A DNA stretch of 64,000 nucleotides from Populus alba (taxonomy: Eukaryota > Streptophyta > Magnoliopsida > Malpighiales > Salicaceae): positions 5,277,501 to 5,341,500 of the forward strand of contig NC_133289.1 of the NCBI RefSeq assembly GCF_005239225.2, written 5' to 3'. Shown here one piece after another: positions 11,417-25,348 of this stretch. A program made the position numbers and the translations under genes. Numbering within the stretch: position 1 is the first letter of the stretch; the number at the start of each line of letters is the position of its first letter. The notes beneath the pieces were generated by a model. That model made no database searches, was not told where the DNA came from, and saw nothing but the letters and a program-made list of their open reading frames with translations.

Positions 11417-14400
11417 ATGGACCGTCACGCACTGCATCAACCCTCCTCTTCCTCATCAATTCCTGCAACTGCAAACACTGTCTGGGCTGACGCGTCTTCT
11501 CTCCTTGAAGCGGCTTGTAAAGGTCTCCGATTTAGCTTCTCTTTTTCGACTTCCTAAAACTCTATTTTTATTTTATCGCATTTGAAATAGTAAAATATTA
11601 ATCGTGAACTAAGTTATTTATTTCTTTTATTTTTGTGATTTGAACTCACATTTTTTTATTATCAAGCATTAGACTACTGATTCTATAATTATTAGAATTT
11701 GAATTTTCTTTAATACTTAATTAATTAGTGCAAAATGTATAATGCGACTCTTTTTTTAATGATTGATTTTAATTAAAATAATGATTTGTTACAGATTTAC
11801 GCGATGGTGAGCTAATTCACGGTGAGAATTTCAATCTTTACGCTGCAATGTCTGCTTTAGAGGTAACTTGATACATTTTCATTTTTAATACAGTATTTAT
11901 TTATGAGTTTAGTGATTTTTTTGGCTTTAATTTGTGTATTAATTGATTTTGTTAGATAATGGACCCGAAGATGGATTCTGGTATCGTCAACAGGTACTGT
12001 TCTTTTGATGAAGCAATTGAAGACGGTGTGGCGCCTGTGCCTATTAGCTCTGACAAAACTACTGATGTTCAGTGCATGATTGACATCATGGACCATCTCT
12101 TGACATGTGAGGTATTGTGGAGTTAATTCTAATAAGAGGTTTACTTTCCTTTAGTGATGCATAAATTTAGAGGGATCAAGAGCATTTCATCACAATTGAA
12201 TGTGGAAGTTGTATGAGTACCACCAGGCAGTTACATTTTTATCTGAAAAAAAGAAACCTGTTTATAATTCGTTTTGTTTTAAAGTTATCTCAAACATCTA
12301 CTTAATATATTTTCCATATACTCCCTTTTTCCCTACCGCATATAGTTTATCAACATTTCTCTTTATCCAATGCTCACCTGCCCTGTTTGTGACGAAAAAG
12401 TGAAATCTTTGATGAAAAATATACTTTATATGTACATGCATGCACTGGAATTTGCATGCATTAATAATTACACATCTCTAATGTGCAAATATGAGTGAAT
12501 GTGGGTGTTGTTTCTTTTCTTTTTCTTGTAGCTGATACATCATAAGCAGCCCTGGTCCTGGACTTTGGTTCAATAGGTGGGCTGGGAGTGGGGCAAATCC
12601 TAAATTGAGTTCTTATCAGTAATACAAAAATGTTTCTAAACAATTGTCTTTTCATGGAAGGCAACATGGCACAAGGGTCACTCATTGGCACAAACTGTTT
12701 TTTCCTGCGCCTACCTTCTGAGACCAGAGAGGACATCATCACATGCCCTACTGCATTCTTATTGCAAAGTCATACGTGCAACATGCAAGGCAGTGATTAC
12801 AGTTGTCTCAGATGCACGTACTCATGAAGTAAAGTATTCCAACAGCTCCTTTAACCTCTGTTTATTTTGTATCATTAATTATTTGCTTCTTTTTTTTTTT
12901 TTTTTATCATGCATGATTGCTATCTTAATATTAAATTTTATGATCATTCTAATTGCAAGACGTGCTGCATACTTGAATTTTTTTATCTTTCTTGTGCTTG
13001 TTTTTTATAAAATGATTTACAAATTGGTTATTTGGCAGGAAGAGGATCTTTTTACAATGGCTTATGGCCTTCCCCTGAGTGGGGATGGAGATGAAAAGTG
13101 CTTGTCATTGTTAAATGCTGTTGAAGAGAATATTTCTCGCCAACTACGAGCTTGTAAAGCCCCTTCATCCAAAAGAAAACCGTTAGAGGGTATTTTTCTG
13201 ATAAGATATTTAATTTTAACAGGGGCATTGTATATCAAAATTGAGAAGGATTGGATGAAATGAGCACTTGAAGTAAAAAAAATTCACAAGGGCCACATAT
13301 TTTTGTTGTTAGGATAGAGGGGGTGATCTTTGAATTGTTTTGAAAGTATAGTTGAAAAGCTTAATCTCATCTACTTATCCAATCACTTAATATGTAAAAT
13401 TGTAACTTTCACATCAATTGCACTGATTTCATAAAAGAGAAGGTTGTGTTTGTTACCATTCATATTTCCACACTATCTTTTACTGCTTGGTAAGATGTAT
13501 CAACCTGTTTCTCTTAATTAATATGGTGATTTTGTTGATGCAGATATAGAGCCTTTACAAACTAATTCTGATCTGGAAGAAGGCTACTGCAAAGCATTGT
13601 TATGCCGCTTACGCTTTCGTAAGGTCTTATCCTGTGTTTTCTCTAAAATGCGTGCTGTGGTGAATATGGGTCCTGTCTATGCTTAATTTTCTGTTCTTTC
13701 ATAGTGTTTGCTCATATCCTGAATGTTCAGTGGATTTATTTCTTTTCTAATTGAGATCACAAATTTAGTTAGTTTGGCTTGTAGCCACATAGAGGATTCT
13801 GGAGATATTGAATGCCAAAATTTATCAAGAAGTCAGGATTTAAAACACCTGCTTTGATTTCTGGTTAAAAAACCTCATGCTGTTGAAAAAAAATGATGAA
13901 GTTTTCATTTTGACAGTCACTTTTGAAAGACTTAAATATTGTCTTCAACGTTAGGTTTTTATTTTCCTTACTTCAATGTTGGGGAGTCAGTGATATGGTT
14001 TATAATTGGATATGTCTTCCTTTCTACTCATCAATTATCTACATTTTCTTGTTTCTCCTGGCTGATATTACTATAACACAATTCTGGTAGCCTGGTATCT
14101 TGGATTTCCAATTATGCCTCTTCTTTTATGTCTTCTCTATCCTTTTCTCACTTTCAGAAAATATGGTCGCCAATGAGTCAACTTCATTTGTTTTTTTATT
14201 TGGTTCTATGTGCTTAAGCTTTGCAGCACCTTGCACTTGTCTTTTGTGGTATGTCTTGTACTTATTTTGACCATCTTTCCCTTGCTTTCAGCACTTTTTC
14301 CATGTTTTAACCTGCATGAGGCGACCTCAAGGAAGAGGCCTAGAGTTGGCAAGAAAACATATAGCTTCCTGCATTTCAGAGCTGGGAATAATTCTTAAAT

Positions 14401-17400
14401 CAGCAGAATTCCTAATGTCTAATGCCTATGGAACTTGTGAAGATGGTACAGAAGATAGAACAACTGCTTCTGGCCATCAAGCTATTGGGTTTGATGCTAG
14501 TTTAAACAGCAGAATTTCAGCCCCAACTCCACCACGATCAATTAAAATTCTTAGTTGGAAAAAGGTTAGAACTTGATGGTTAGTAGTGTGGTGTTTCTTC
14601 ATTTCATATTCATTAATGTTTTTATCTTTCTGTTCTGCCAGGCCATTGAGTATTTTGAAAAACTTCTTCATGATCTAGATATTATATGTTCATACCCGTT
14701 GGACCCTTCTTTGGAAGTTCTTTTGCGCTTTGTGGCTCAATTTCAAAAAGCACAGCCTGATTTGGTTGCAAGAGCACATCTCCAGGTTATTTTGACTTTT
14801 TCCACGCTATCTTTCTGATTATTAGAATGGCTGCTACTGGGTTGCTTCCTTGTTTATGAATTCCTTAACCTTTTTAATTGATCCAGGTTCTCTTATCATA
14901 TTGAAAAGAATTATGCACTTCACTTTTTATTAGCCCAGGCCTAGTTATTTTAATTTTTAGCTGAAAAAAAGAAGAAGAATATGGACGTGTTGCCATTTTT
15001 CAGTTCTTGAGCCTGTTATGGAATGCTGTATTATTTGTTCCTTGAGTTATGCTTAGTGATTGGCATTCTAATAATCTGTCCTACTTTTTCTTCCCTTTTT
15101 TTTTTTAATCTAGTTTAACTTGTTCACCATTTTGTACAAGATTCTTTTGGTAGTCACTTATCATTACATTTCTGGATTCTCAAACTTGACAACTTGTAAC
15201 AGCTTCTGTTGGTTCAAGATGGAAAACTCTACGGGCGGTGTCCTATGTTCTCTCTGATTATTAGAGCTGCACGTCTTCCTGAGGTCTTTCTGCACCATGA
15301 TATTCAGAAGAATGAATATGTTGTACAGTTAGGACAGGTGAAGACAAGTGTTGTCTTTTATTATATTCCCTCAGTCTCAAAAGTGACTGCCTTGTAAAGT
15401 TTTTCACTAGTTAAAGAAACATTATTTATTACTATATATCCACTCCCCATTATAAATTTTTGAAGCTGCCTTTCCATTTTAAAAATGACACTTGAAAATA
15501 ACGTGTTATTAATAATAATAATAATAATAACTAAGAAGCAAATTTGAAAAGTCATGACTATCACATATCCTATTTAAATAAATTGAATATCATGAAAAGT
15601 GATGGTGGTAAATGCCATGTTATCTTCTAATATTTTTTCAATTATCACATGTGATGCAGTTAGTGATCAATATGCTCAAAATTCTTTGCACAAATGCTGC
15701 ATGGCAGAGGCGTAAACTTGGAAAGATTTTACAAGATTGGCGTGTTATCTATGTACAGGTTTGTAATCTTCCCTAATGTATTGTCTGCTTTGTTTGCTTG
15801 GGTTGTTTGTTTCTGTTCCTGAAGCAAATTCATTTCAAATGCACCATTTATTTTAATGACAATGCTTTCTAGTATGTTTATTGAAGAGATAATTGAATGT
15901 TAATGACAATGCACCATTTATTTGTCTGCTTTGTTTGCTTGGGTTGTTTGTTTCTGTTCCTGAAGCAAATTCATTTCAAATGCACCATTTATTTTAATGA
16001 CAATGCTTTCTAGTATGTTTATTGAAGAGATAATTGAATGTTAACCTGTCCTGAACCTAACCATTATTGTGGAAATGAGTAACAATGCTTAACCTAATCA
16101 AAGTTGTATAAACTATCATGCAATCTGCCTTGTCTATATAAATTATGAAAGTGTGGCATGTCTCTTGTATTAGTATTTTCTGCTTAAAATTTTGTTTACT
16201 TATTTTTCATTTTGGTCTATTTGATGTTTACGGTTACCATGCTTTAAGTGCTGGTTTTGCTATTGCAATGTTGTCTGCTCCTCCACAACCACTAACCTTA
16301 ACATCACCTTATTCTGTTAAGTATCTGGCTATTCAAGCTTGATGAGTTTCTTGCAATTTAATGATTTTTATTAACTCTTCAAGACCAAATGTAAATTATA
16401 TGGTTCCATATATGTGCTTTCAGAGTTATTTTGGCAGACATCAGGTGGTGTCTATTCTTATGTTCTACATCTGTTTCTTAGCAGATAGAGCTTGCTTTCA
16501 GAAAGGAGTTTGGAGAAGGCTCTAGCGTTTCAAATGGCGAGGTATGTTGCTCTCTTGAGCATTTTACTTATTGTTGCACCCCAAAAAGTACCAGTGTATA
16601 AAAGGGAATCGGATTCTTAATCATATAAATAATTCCAATTTATACATATAAACATACTCATTTAGATTGGTAGATGAATAAGTAACCGTGTGTATGGATG
16701 AAAGTGAAAGAGTTTGGGAATCAATTTCATTGCCTCAAGATGCTCAGTATTTGTGGTTTCACCATTTGGGTCTTTGATAATACATGTAGAAAAGGGAATT
16801 GCCTGAGGGACTTTACTGTTTGGTTTCATTCTTATTCTTATTTTTATTTTTGTTCTTAGAAAAAGACAGAAATGCCATAATCATACTCTGCCATTGTGAA
16901 TAGAACATTGAAATTCAAACATAGCATGATTAGCGTAGCTGTTGTGAGAAAACTAGCATGTATAAAGCTGTTATGAAGTTGTAATTGAACACTGTCAGAA
17001 GGTAGGGCAGAAGTATTCTAATTGTTTAATCATCCTTATTATATCTTGATTAAATCTACTATAATTTTCATCGCAAGGCTTTGCATAGATGTAGCTTGTT
17101 GAGAGGAAGGCTCTTTGTTCTGAGATTTCATGTCGTCATGCGTCCAAACTTGACAATACTTGTATGATTAGTTCTATTGCCATTTGGCTTAAATGAGTAC
17201 AAAAGAGTGGATTCAGATTTTTTATGTTTTTTTTTCATTATTGAACTAGATATAAATGGGTATCTGTGAATCTTTTATCTTTGCATTCTAGCAGTTCTGT
17301 GTTTCAGTTTCTGTTCACCCAATGTCATAAACTGAGATACTTACTTTACATAGTCATTAAATTTATTTGGTTTTGCAGAATGCATCAGCAAGAATATTAA

Positions 17401-19560
17401 AACACATCCTCATTTGGGTGGAGGAGCAAACTTATTGGATTTCCCATCGATTTCTCGTTCTGGGTTTCGAATTAGAGCTCTATTCTCCCAGTGAATATTG
17501 CATGGTGTATTGGTATTTGTATGTTGTTCTGATCAGGCTTGCAGAGAAAACACATCTGAAGATGACATTGAGCGATGGCAGTGGTAAACATACCTCTACT
17601 TCTCGCATGTTTTGTTTTCAAGGATAGAGGCCAGAACTTAGGAGCAAAAACGTTTCTGAAGTATGACAAATTGGAACCATAAAACTGCACAAAACAATTC
17701 TGCTAGATTGCCTTGGGGTTTCAGTCTAGGATTTGAATAGATGAGTCTGTCTGTAAGTGAGCTGTTGCTTAACAGGACATTGACATATGGGTCATTTGCA
17801 AAGTTTTCTAGCATTTTCAGATCATTGATTGAACAAAATTGACTTGGTGGGCTGACTGGGCCAGTTCCTCTTAGTGTGGGCAGACTCTTAGTTCCAGCCT
17901 TCCAGGATAATAAAATATTTCTTATATTCTTCATACAATTGTTTCTTCACTGGTAAATCTCCTTAGCATACACCACCAATTTGTTTCATTCATGTTCATC
18001 TGTCAATCAGCTAAACAAAAGGGAAAGAAAAGAAAGGATTCTCCAAAGGACCTGGCAAGAGACACTAGGATTCCTCCTGCAATCTTGTTTCTTCAATGCC
18101 AGATATGTCTTGCTGAAGGACTCACACTGGTACATGTCCTTTTTTTAATTCTTGTTTTCTCATATCATATGTCCATTGCACAAAAGCTTAACTGATACAA
18201 AACTTCTACTCAATTTCTTAAACTGCAATAATATATATGTATATACAACTTCATTCAATTACAATCAATTAAAAAATGTAGAAGCAGAACCCGAAGTCTT
18301 GATTCTTTCTTTCAATTTCAACAATCAATCATAGTAGTTTTTATCTTTCTTGTGATGGGCCAACAAACATGGGGAGAGGGGGTCTAGTTTATGAGGTTAT
18401 GCATCCATTCTCGAGAGCTACCTAATCTGATGTTACTGTGGATGGAATTTGTCCTTTTTTCCATTTTAGATGCCCTTGCTTCTAGGAAGTTTGAACCCTA
18501 TTTTGCAGGTTTCCAGAAGATTTTTTTTTTTTATTTTAATCGATATTGTCTTTTTATATATTGTGAATCTGAGAACATATGCCTTCCATCTCTTCAAATA
18601 AAATGCATTTGTTTCACCATTGTCATCTCAATTGCTCTAAAGGACTTGTTCTATTTGTCTAGCTGCTTGCTGCTTTGAGGAATGAGCTGATGGTTTTACA
18701 ATCTCCCAGCCCATTTAATTCTGAACATGAGGTAAAGTGTATATCTTGTGTATATGGTAGTTAATATCATACCTATAAACAATAAGGCAATGTTTGGCAG
18801 AGCATCATAGAATGCCATATGTTTAAAAGAGGAAATAATGGTTGCTCTCTCCACAAATAATGCTAAGCATTAACTGTGTTGCCAAGATGAATGGTGCCAT
18901 TCAGATCAATTGATATGTTTGTTGGAAATATGGTGTTGCAGAGTCTTGACTGAGATATTATGCTCGGTGTTTATTTTAACAAGTTATCTTTTCTTTGTAT
19001 TAAAATCGATTCATTTGATTGGAAGAGCAAAAAAACATAGCTTAGACATCAGATTAAAAAATATTTCTCACACGGAAGCGACCATGAGATGGCTCAATGA
19101 TGTCATTTCGTCTCACGCCAAATTTATTTTTCTCCAGAGGTTTATACAGCATTTTGAACTTCTACAAAAAGCTTGTATCCCTGATAACATTTCATACCCT
19201 TCATTCAAGGAATCAACATCCTGCGCCCGCTTCTCTGTAAGTAGTCTATGATGGTTATTAGTTATCGCTACATGATCTTTTCTTATATAAATCTCTAATG
19301 ATTTCTCTTTCTGTCTGCAGACATTAGTTATGTATAATTATTTCAAGGATGCTCAGAAGATTGCAAAGGAGGTGAGGAATGGTTTTTCCAATGACCCAGA
19401 CAGATTAGCTGAACTCCGCTTATTGGAGCAGGTTGCAGAACACAATAGTATTGCCCTAAATGTGATTTGCCAGGTCGGAGCTCTCGATCCGTCGCTCAAG
19501 GTTTCTTTTGAGTTCATCCACCATCCATGTTTTGCCACTGTTGTTGTCAAGAGATCTTGA
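11417..19560 (+). CDS. MAK10: NatC N-terminal acetyltransferase auxiliary subunit NAA35 (MAK10)
   Basis: Sixteen exons: 11417-11522, 11795-11862, 11956-12111, 12661-12828, 13039-13189, 13544-13623, 14292-14564, 14642-14785, 15203-15337, 15660-15758, 16485-16541, 17379-17583, 18011-18129, 18663-18731, 19138-19236, 19321-19560. They sum to 2169 bases, 722 residues, close to other plant MAK10 proteins (about 700). The Mak10 family signature is plain: [12 protein letters not shown] spans the exon 2/3 junction, and [18 protein letters not shown] spans exons 3/4. A basic linker, [10 protein letters not shown], opens exon 13. The protein is the ribosome-anchoring scaffold subunit of NatC, which acetylates Met-Leu/Ile/Phe-type N termini co-translationally with the catalytic NAA30 subunit. 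Every junction keeps frame. The first donor (GTCTCC) is weak, so the exon 1 end is the least certain point. Confidence 0.93.
15510..15530 (+). repeat. (AAT)n microsatellite in MAK10 intron 9
   Basis: About seven AAT units within the intron. Confidence 0.8.
15781..16044 (+). repeat. Tandem duplication in MAK10 intron 10
   Basis: Bases 15781-15903 (TTGTCTGC ... GAATGTTAA) recur at 15922-16044, apparently without any difference, at a spacing of 141 bases. The 18 bases between the copies (TGACAATGCACCATTTA) repeat a piece of the unit itself, suggesting slippage or template switching. The coding exons are unaffected. Confidence 0.88.
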
Positions 19561-20814
19561 AGGTCTATCTTCAAGGACGGTCAATTTTGAAACACTAGGC
19601 AATTTAGTTAGGTGGTATAGCAATTGTAACATTTTTAATTTGTTTCTCTACAATTTCTCTCCATTATTATTATTATTTTTTTATCATTTTATGTAGATAC
19701 CATCATCTCCAAAGAGAAAATAAGTAGAGCATCGTCTATTGCATTCGAACCCCTTTTGTGGGCGGTGGTTTCCTGCTCAGCATGATGTCAGACCGAGGGT
19801 AGCTTCTCCTCAACTCGTTGATTTCCATATTTTCAGTCAATGCCCACTAATATTTGTATTAGCAAAAGTATCCCTTTAGCAGCACTCCTTTTATGCCCAT
19901 GGGAGCCCCACCACGCTCATAGACCGGGTCTTGTTTTGCTCCTCTGTTGCAGCTACGGTTCAACCTGCTTCTGGTCTTTTTTTTCAATCTAATAATGCCA
20001 CGTGATGTTCTTAGCTGTCATTTTGAAGGCATTATTTGGCATCCAAGTTGGCTCCAAGATGATTCCAAGTGATTTTGAATGCATCGTTGTAGGGTTCATG
20101 AAAATGTGGACTGGTTTGGCATTTGTAGATTCGCGCTCATATAAACCACGTGAATCGCCAGGAGATTCTATTCTACTTTCTAGAATGCTTCCAATTTCTG
20201 CTTCGAAGTCAAAATCAAATCTTGTTCGTCATAAAGGTGATCAGGCCGCCACAACTTTTTCAGGGTAAATAAGGAATGACAGAAAGTGGAGCCCACGGTG
20301 AAATTCCTTGCTCACACCCACCATTCATCTTTGCTTTAAATAGGTAATTTTTTTTTTTGTGTGTTATTATTTTGGATGCAGAAGAAAACACAATCGAACA
20401 AGAAGAAATTTGATGAATATATTGATGGATGAATTTATAAATTCCTTGTCAGTATAGAAAAAAATAACTGAAAAACTTTCTAAATTCTTATTAAAAAAAA
20501 ATTAATCTCGATGAATAAAAATTATATTAAAATATCATATCAATGTATTAATTATTCCTATAAGGCTATAACCATCGAAAAGCCAGCTAGGATGGACCCG
20601 AGTGGGACCAGACACCATAAGTTAAAACAGAATTTAACAGGACAAAAGCTGTCCTTGTGAATTGTTCAAATGATAGGAAAGATGTGGTGGATGCCCTTTT
20701 CTTTTTTCTTTTTTTGTACTTTTTTATATATTTGTGAAATAATGCAAAAAATAATATAATCCGTACATGTCATAAAAAAAATATTATATTTATAGATTGT
20801 TATATTTAGAATAG

Positions 20815-20816
<2 letters not shown>

Positions 20817-20854
<38 letters not shown>

Positions 20855-20879
20855 TATGGTATGGTATGGTATGGTATGG
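20817..20879 (+). repeat. Compound microsatellite (AT)n-(GGTAT)n
   Basis: About 18 AT units pass directly into five GGTAT units, a compound simple repeat. Confidence 0.92.
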
Positions 20880-22009
20880 GCTGGAAAGAGAAGTAAAAGA
20901 AAAAAAAGATTTCACAGATATATTGAAATTTTAATTACATCTTTAATAGAAAAAAATTTAAAAAATAAATTTAATAACACCAAAAAATATAACTAGTAAT
21001 AAACCAAGTGGAGTACACTTGCTCTCGAAAACAAGTGTCACCCACCACCTTTAAGCGGCAAATGTGACATATTTATTTTATCGTTAATGATATTTATTGA
21101 TTTTGTTGAATTTACTTCATCAAAATCTTTTTATGACCCTAATAGTGTTGCAACCAGAGTTTTGAGTTGTTTATAATTTTTTTTTTCCTTTTATCCTTCA
21201 TGTTTCCTATCCATTTAATATTTTTTCATTAGATATCTCTGTTTTGAACAGCGATAAGTTATGAAAATTGTATTTTATAATCACAATATATATAAACTAT
21301 GTTATTTCATTAAATTTTTTTTAACTATGCTATTTCGTGAATATTTTTAATTTAATGTGGTGTTTTAACAAAAGAAAAATCATGGTCGTGAGTATATTTT
21401 TAACATGTTCATCCTTTTCTCTTTCTTTTTCTAATTGAAGGGTGTGGTCATCCTTTTGTGAATAGGGTGGCTCCTTTTGAATCACTGCTGGCTGGCATAG
21501 CTGTGTTCCACGTGGCGCCAACAGTGACGGTGATGATCTAACCTCTTCCTCCCTCCCAGCTATTTAACTATTACGGTCCACGGATCGATCAGTAAACACC
21601 CACCAATAAAAAAAATAAGTGTTTGTTTGATTTTGTCAATGATTTTTATTGTTGGATTAAACAACTTACTGTAAAAAAATAATCATGAATGTCCTTTAGA
21701 TTTTCCCATGAGTTCAATAAAATTTCACATGAATACAAGTTCTAGATTCATTACATCAATTAATCTTGAAAGTTTATGCATTGTTTATCTTGTTATGCTA
21801 GAAAATAAATTGACGTAGTTGATCATGTCATCAAATCTATCAACATAAATATGTTGATATGTTTGATATTATTTTTGTAACATCATGTATCTTACAATCT
21901 TATTATTATTTTTAATTTAATTTAGATTTTATAAACAATATACATGCATACAATAAATGATGTAAAGATAGCTCACTTCTAAATTATTATAATTCAAATT
22001 TAATTTGCC

Positions 22010-22180
22010 CCATTTGTTTTTACGGTGGTAAAACATTTTAGCAAAAATCTGGAAAAAAAATAAGATAATTTTTTTAGTATTTTTAAATTATTTTAATGTG
22101 CTGATATTAAAATTAAAAAAAATAATTTATTTTCAGGCAAAAACTACTTTAAAAAATAAAATAAAAAGGTAATTTAAAAA
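22010..22180. repeat. AT-rich dispersed MITE-like repeat (copy)
   Basis: Starts near TTTGTTTTTACGGTGGT and contains the core TTATTTTAATGTGCTGATATTAAAA, followed by AAACTACTTTAAAAAATAA. Related cores occur near 22485-22610, 23890-24060 and, in the other orientation, 56275-56475. No open frame and no clear target duplication. Confidence 0.45.
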
Positions 22181-23889
22181 CATAGAGATACTAATTAAGA
22201 AAATAATCATGCATGCTTAAATTGTAAATGCAATGGATAGAGGATGTAATAATTTATGAAACTTGGTGCGTGGAAGTGGGATCCATTTCAACTCACCATG
22301 AAAAAAAGTGAAAACTCCTATAAATAGCAAAAAGCTGCTTTGATGATATTGCCAAGAAACCAAGGACACACATCCAAAGTTAAGAAAATTCAAATTTGAT
22401 GTCTTTAAACTTTAGCTGGCTGACACTATTTTATAGTCAAATACCTTTCCTGTCTTTAACCCAACTTTTCCTTTCTCTTTTTCAATTTTGAATTGTTTTA
22501 ATGTATTAATATTAAAAATAAATTTAAAAAATTAAAAAAATATTTTAATAATTTTTAAATAAAAAAATACTTTAAAAATTAACCAGCTATCTCAAACAAC
22601 CATTTCATCTTAAAATACAACACCTCGTGGTGGAATACATTAATGGCCTGTCTTTCTCTTAGTTCTAGAGATTGCCAGAAATTAAATTGTTTTTCTTGTC
22701 AAGGACCCATATGTTGGCTTGATCCATAAGCTCAATTTTGCTTGTGTTAACATCCACTTGTGTACGGAGTAAATGTTTATAATTGGAGGCTACGTTGTTA
22801 CAATGAGAATACTTGAGCAATTAATTGCCATGTTTGCCTAATTACAATGGTTGCTAACAATGCTATGTGTGTTTTTTTCTTTTGAAAAGAAAAAATGCAA
22901 TATATATATATATATTAAAATTATATGAAAATGAAGGGATATTAGAATTCAATGCATCTTAAATCAATCGAAAAAACCTTTTTTTTAATATTTTGTAACT
23001 TTGAAATAGTGATTTTCTGGATGATAAATGAATAGTTATTTTCTAATTTGCTGACTAATTAATATTAAAACTGGAAGATTTTTTCTCTCTAAATCTTCTC
23101 TAAGAAAAAAATAACATGATTAATATTAATCTCAGTAGTAAATCCATTCATTCAATGTAGATCGGTTAGAAATTAAATCATTAAGGAAACAATACTTAGT
23201 AGCATAATTAATTACGTGATCACTATTAATCTTAAATGAATAATCTTGGCAATCGTATTTGCTTATCTACTTTCTGGTGCTTGAATAATTCAATGAACTA
23301 TTTATTATCTAACAAATTACTTAATTAGCTAGGATCTAAGAAAAGGGTTAGGTAATTAATGTCACTTAATCAATCTCTTAATATCAATACAAACATAATT
23401 TTTATATTTTTTTTCATAGAAAGATTAAAATTCATAAAAATAATATATTTGGAACCTCTAGATTGAATTTAATTAGAGATCTCATATTTAAAACCCTTTT
23501 CAGTTTTAAAATTTGAATTCCAAATGGAATTCAATATTAAAAAATATTACACGGATAAACAAGAGGTCAATCCATCTTATCTAATCTTTTTTTAAAGACC
23601 TTTGAAGAAATAAGAGGAAGGTAATGAGAATTATACAAAAAATAAAATAAAATAAATTTTATCTTTTCCAAACATATGAATTCAATTTATTTATCAATTA
23701 AATTTAAATCAAATACTATAATTAAATTCAATTAAAACTTATTTCCTAACAACATGGAGTAGCTTGCTTAAAATTGTAATTCGTAAAGCATGTTTCTAAT
23801 TTTGTTTTGGAAAAACAATGTCCAGATAGTTTTTTATAAAAGAAGCACATCGATGTGGTAAAATCAAATTGTATGGAATCTTATCAGAT

Positions 23890-24060
23890 TGTTTGTTTTT
23901 GTGGTGAAAAAAAAATAATTTTTTTAAAATAATTTTTTTAATATTTTTATATTGTTTTGATATGTCAAAAATATTTTTTTAATGTATTTTTTAACTAAAA
24001 ATACTTTAAAAAAATAATTATTATCACAATAATAACGAGCTTTTAATATATATATTTTCA
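23890..24060. repeat. AT-rich dispersed MITE-like repeat (copy)
   Basis: Begins TTGTTTTTGTGGTG, carries the core TTGTTTTGATATGTCAAAAAT and ends with AATACTTTAAAAAAATAATTATTATCAC. It shares organisation with the copy at 22010-22180. Confidence 0.45.
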
Positions 24061-24379
24061 CTTAAGACTTGTAAGTCTATAAAAATGATTTTATTTTTAT
24101 AAAATTTTAATATAACATCAAAATCATTAAAAATATTAAAAATTTAAATTTTTTTAAAATAAAAAACAAAACTAAATACAATTTCAAATATAAAAACAAC
24201 CTATAATTAAAAATATAACTCTAAGAATGAACATATGACAAATGATGTCTTAAGGGAGAAGATTATAAGTTCCTTAAAAATAAATAGGAAAAAGCCACGA
24301 TTTTTAACAGCCAACTGACTTGTACAGGCAGAGCTAGCTATTTTTATTAAGGAGACAGCAGTACAAGCCGTATTTCTGA

Positions 24380-24399
24380 CAGAGAGAGAGAGAGAGAGA
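24380..24399 (+). repeat. (GA)n tract upstream of the clathrin assembly gene
   Basis: About nine GA units some 150-250 bases upstream of the probable transcription start. GA/CT tracts are frequent in plant core promoters, so a regulatory role is possible but unproven. Confidence 0.75.
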
Positions 24400-24610
24400 A
24401 ACTACCATCAGCTGAGACTTGAGAGAGAGACATTATTTATACTTTTATAAAAATAGCATTAAATAAATAAATAATATTCAACGACGCCGACGACACAACA
24501 AAACCGAACGAACTAATCGAATTCTTACATACTTTCATATTTCTCTGTCAGACAGACTTTTCTTTCTCGTCTCTATCACTCCTCCTCCTCCTCCGCCTTT
24601 GCCTCTCCCC

Positions 24611-24639
24611 ATCTCTCTCTCTCTCTCTCTCTCTCTCTG
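24611..24639 (+). repeat. (CT)n tract in the clathrin assembly gene leader
   Basis: About 14 CT units just upstream of the probable leader-intron donor at 24658. Pyrimidine-rich leaders are common in plant genes of this kind. Confidence 0.85.
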
Positions 24640-24657
24640 GTATTCAGTTTCAGGCAG

Positions 24658-25322
24658 GTGATTATTACCAGCTCTTTTTTCCTGGATTTTTTTTAAAATT
24701 TGAGTTTTGATGATGTAATAATATATTCTCTTGAATTTGCAAAGTTTTCTTTCCTTTTCTAGTTTTGGTTTAGATCTTTTGGCGATGATAAGTCAAAGGG
24801 TGTCTTCGTTTTCCATTCTTTTCTTCTTTAGCTAAGCATGGATGCTATTTTGCTTCTGCTGATTGTTGATGTCTTTTAACTTGTTTGTGTTAGTTGATAT
24901 TGTATTTAATGTTTTCTTGGACATTATTTTTCGTTTCCTGATTTTTTTGTTCTTTCATTGAATTTGGTGGATTTCACAGTTTTTTGTTTTTTATGTTGAT
25001 TTATTGCCTATCTTTTCTTTCTCTCTTGTGTTTTTATTTTTGATTTTGTGGGATTTTGGTGATAATGGTGGTGGCAGTTCAGATTCTTTTTTTTTAAAAA
25101 AACTATTAGTAAATGTTGCTGATATTTTACTGTTACTGATGGAAGCTTTATCTTTTATATACCTGGTTCTAATTACTTTAATGTATGTAAACGGTAATTG
25201 TAAGCTTATTAAAGTCAGTTCAGGGGTCTAAAACTTTGATCAGATTTTGACTCTCTAAATTAAGTGCTAATTGAATTAGAGAGTTAGTGTGAGGAGAATT
25301 GACATGATGAGTTTGTTTGTAG
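24658..25322 (+). other. Leader (5' UTR) intron of the clathrin assembly gene
   Basis: A good donor (CAGGCAG/GTGATT) follows the CT-rich leader, and an acceptor (TTTGTAG/AATTC) lies 26 bases before the start codon at 25349. The T-rich interior is typical of plant introns, and many plant genes of this family have a long leader intron. Inferred without transcript data. Confidence 0.65.
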
Positions 25323-25348
25323 AATTCTGTATCTGAGAGGAAGAGAGA

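Larger units (their letters stand above)
19561..24540. other. Gene-poor intergenic region
   Basis: The first few hundred bases are the 3' flank of MAK10. A small open frame at 20002-20268 has no recognisable motif. The rest is AT-rich, with microsatellites at 20817-20879 and several copies of an AT-rich dispersed repeat (near 22010-22180, 22485-22610 and 23890-24060). I see no gene. The last 200 bases should include the promoter of the clathrin assembly gene. Confidence 0.55.

Noticed and set aside
20002..20268. 88-codon frame
   Set aside because: No recognisable domain, no supporting exon context; likely chance or part of the MAK10 3' flank.
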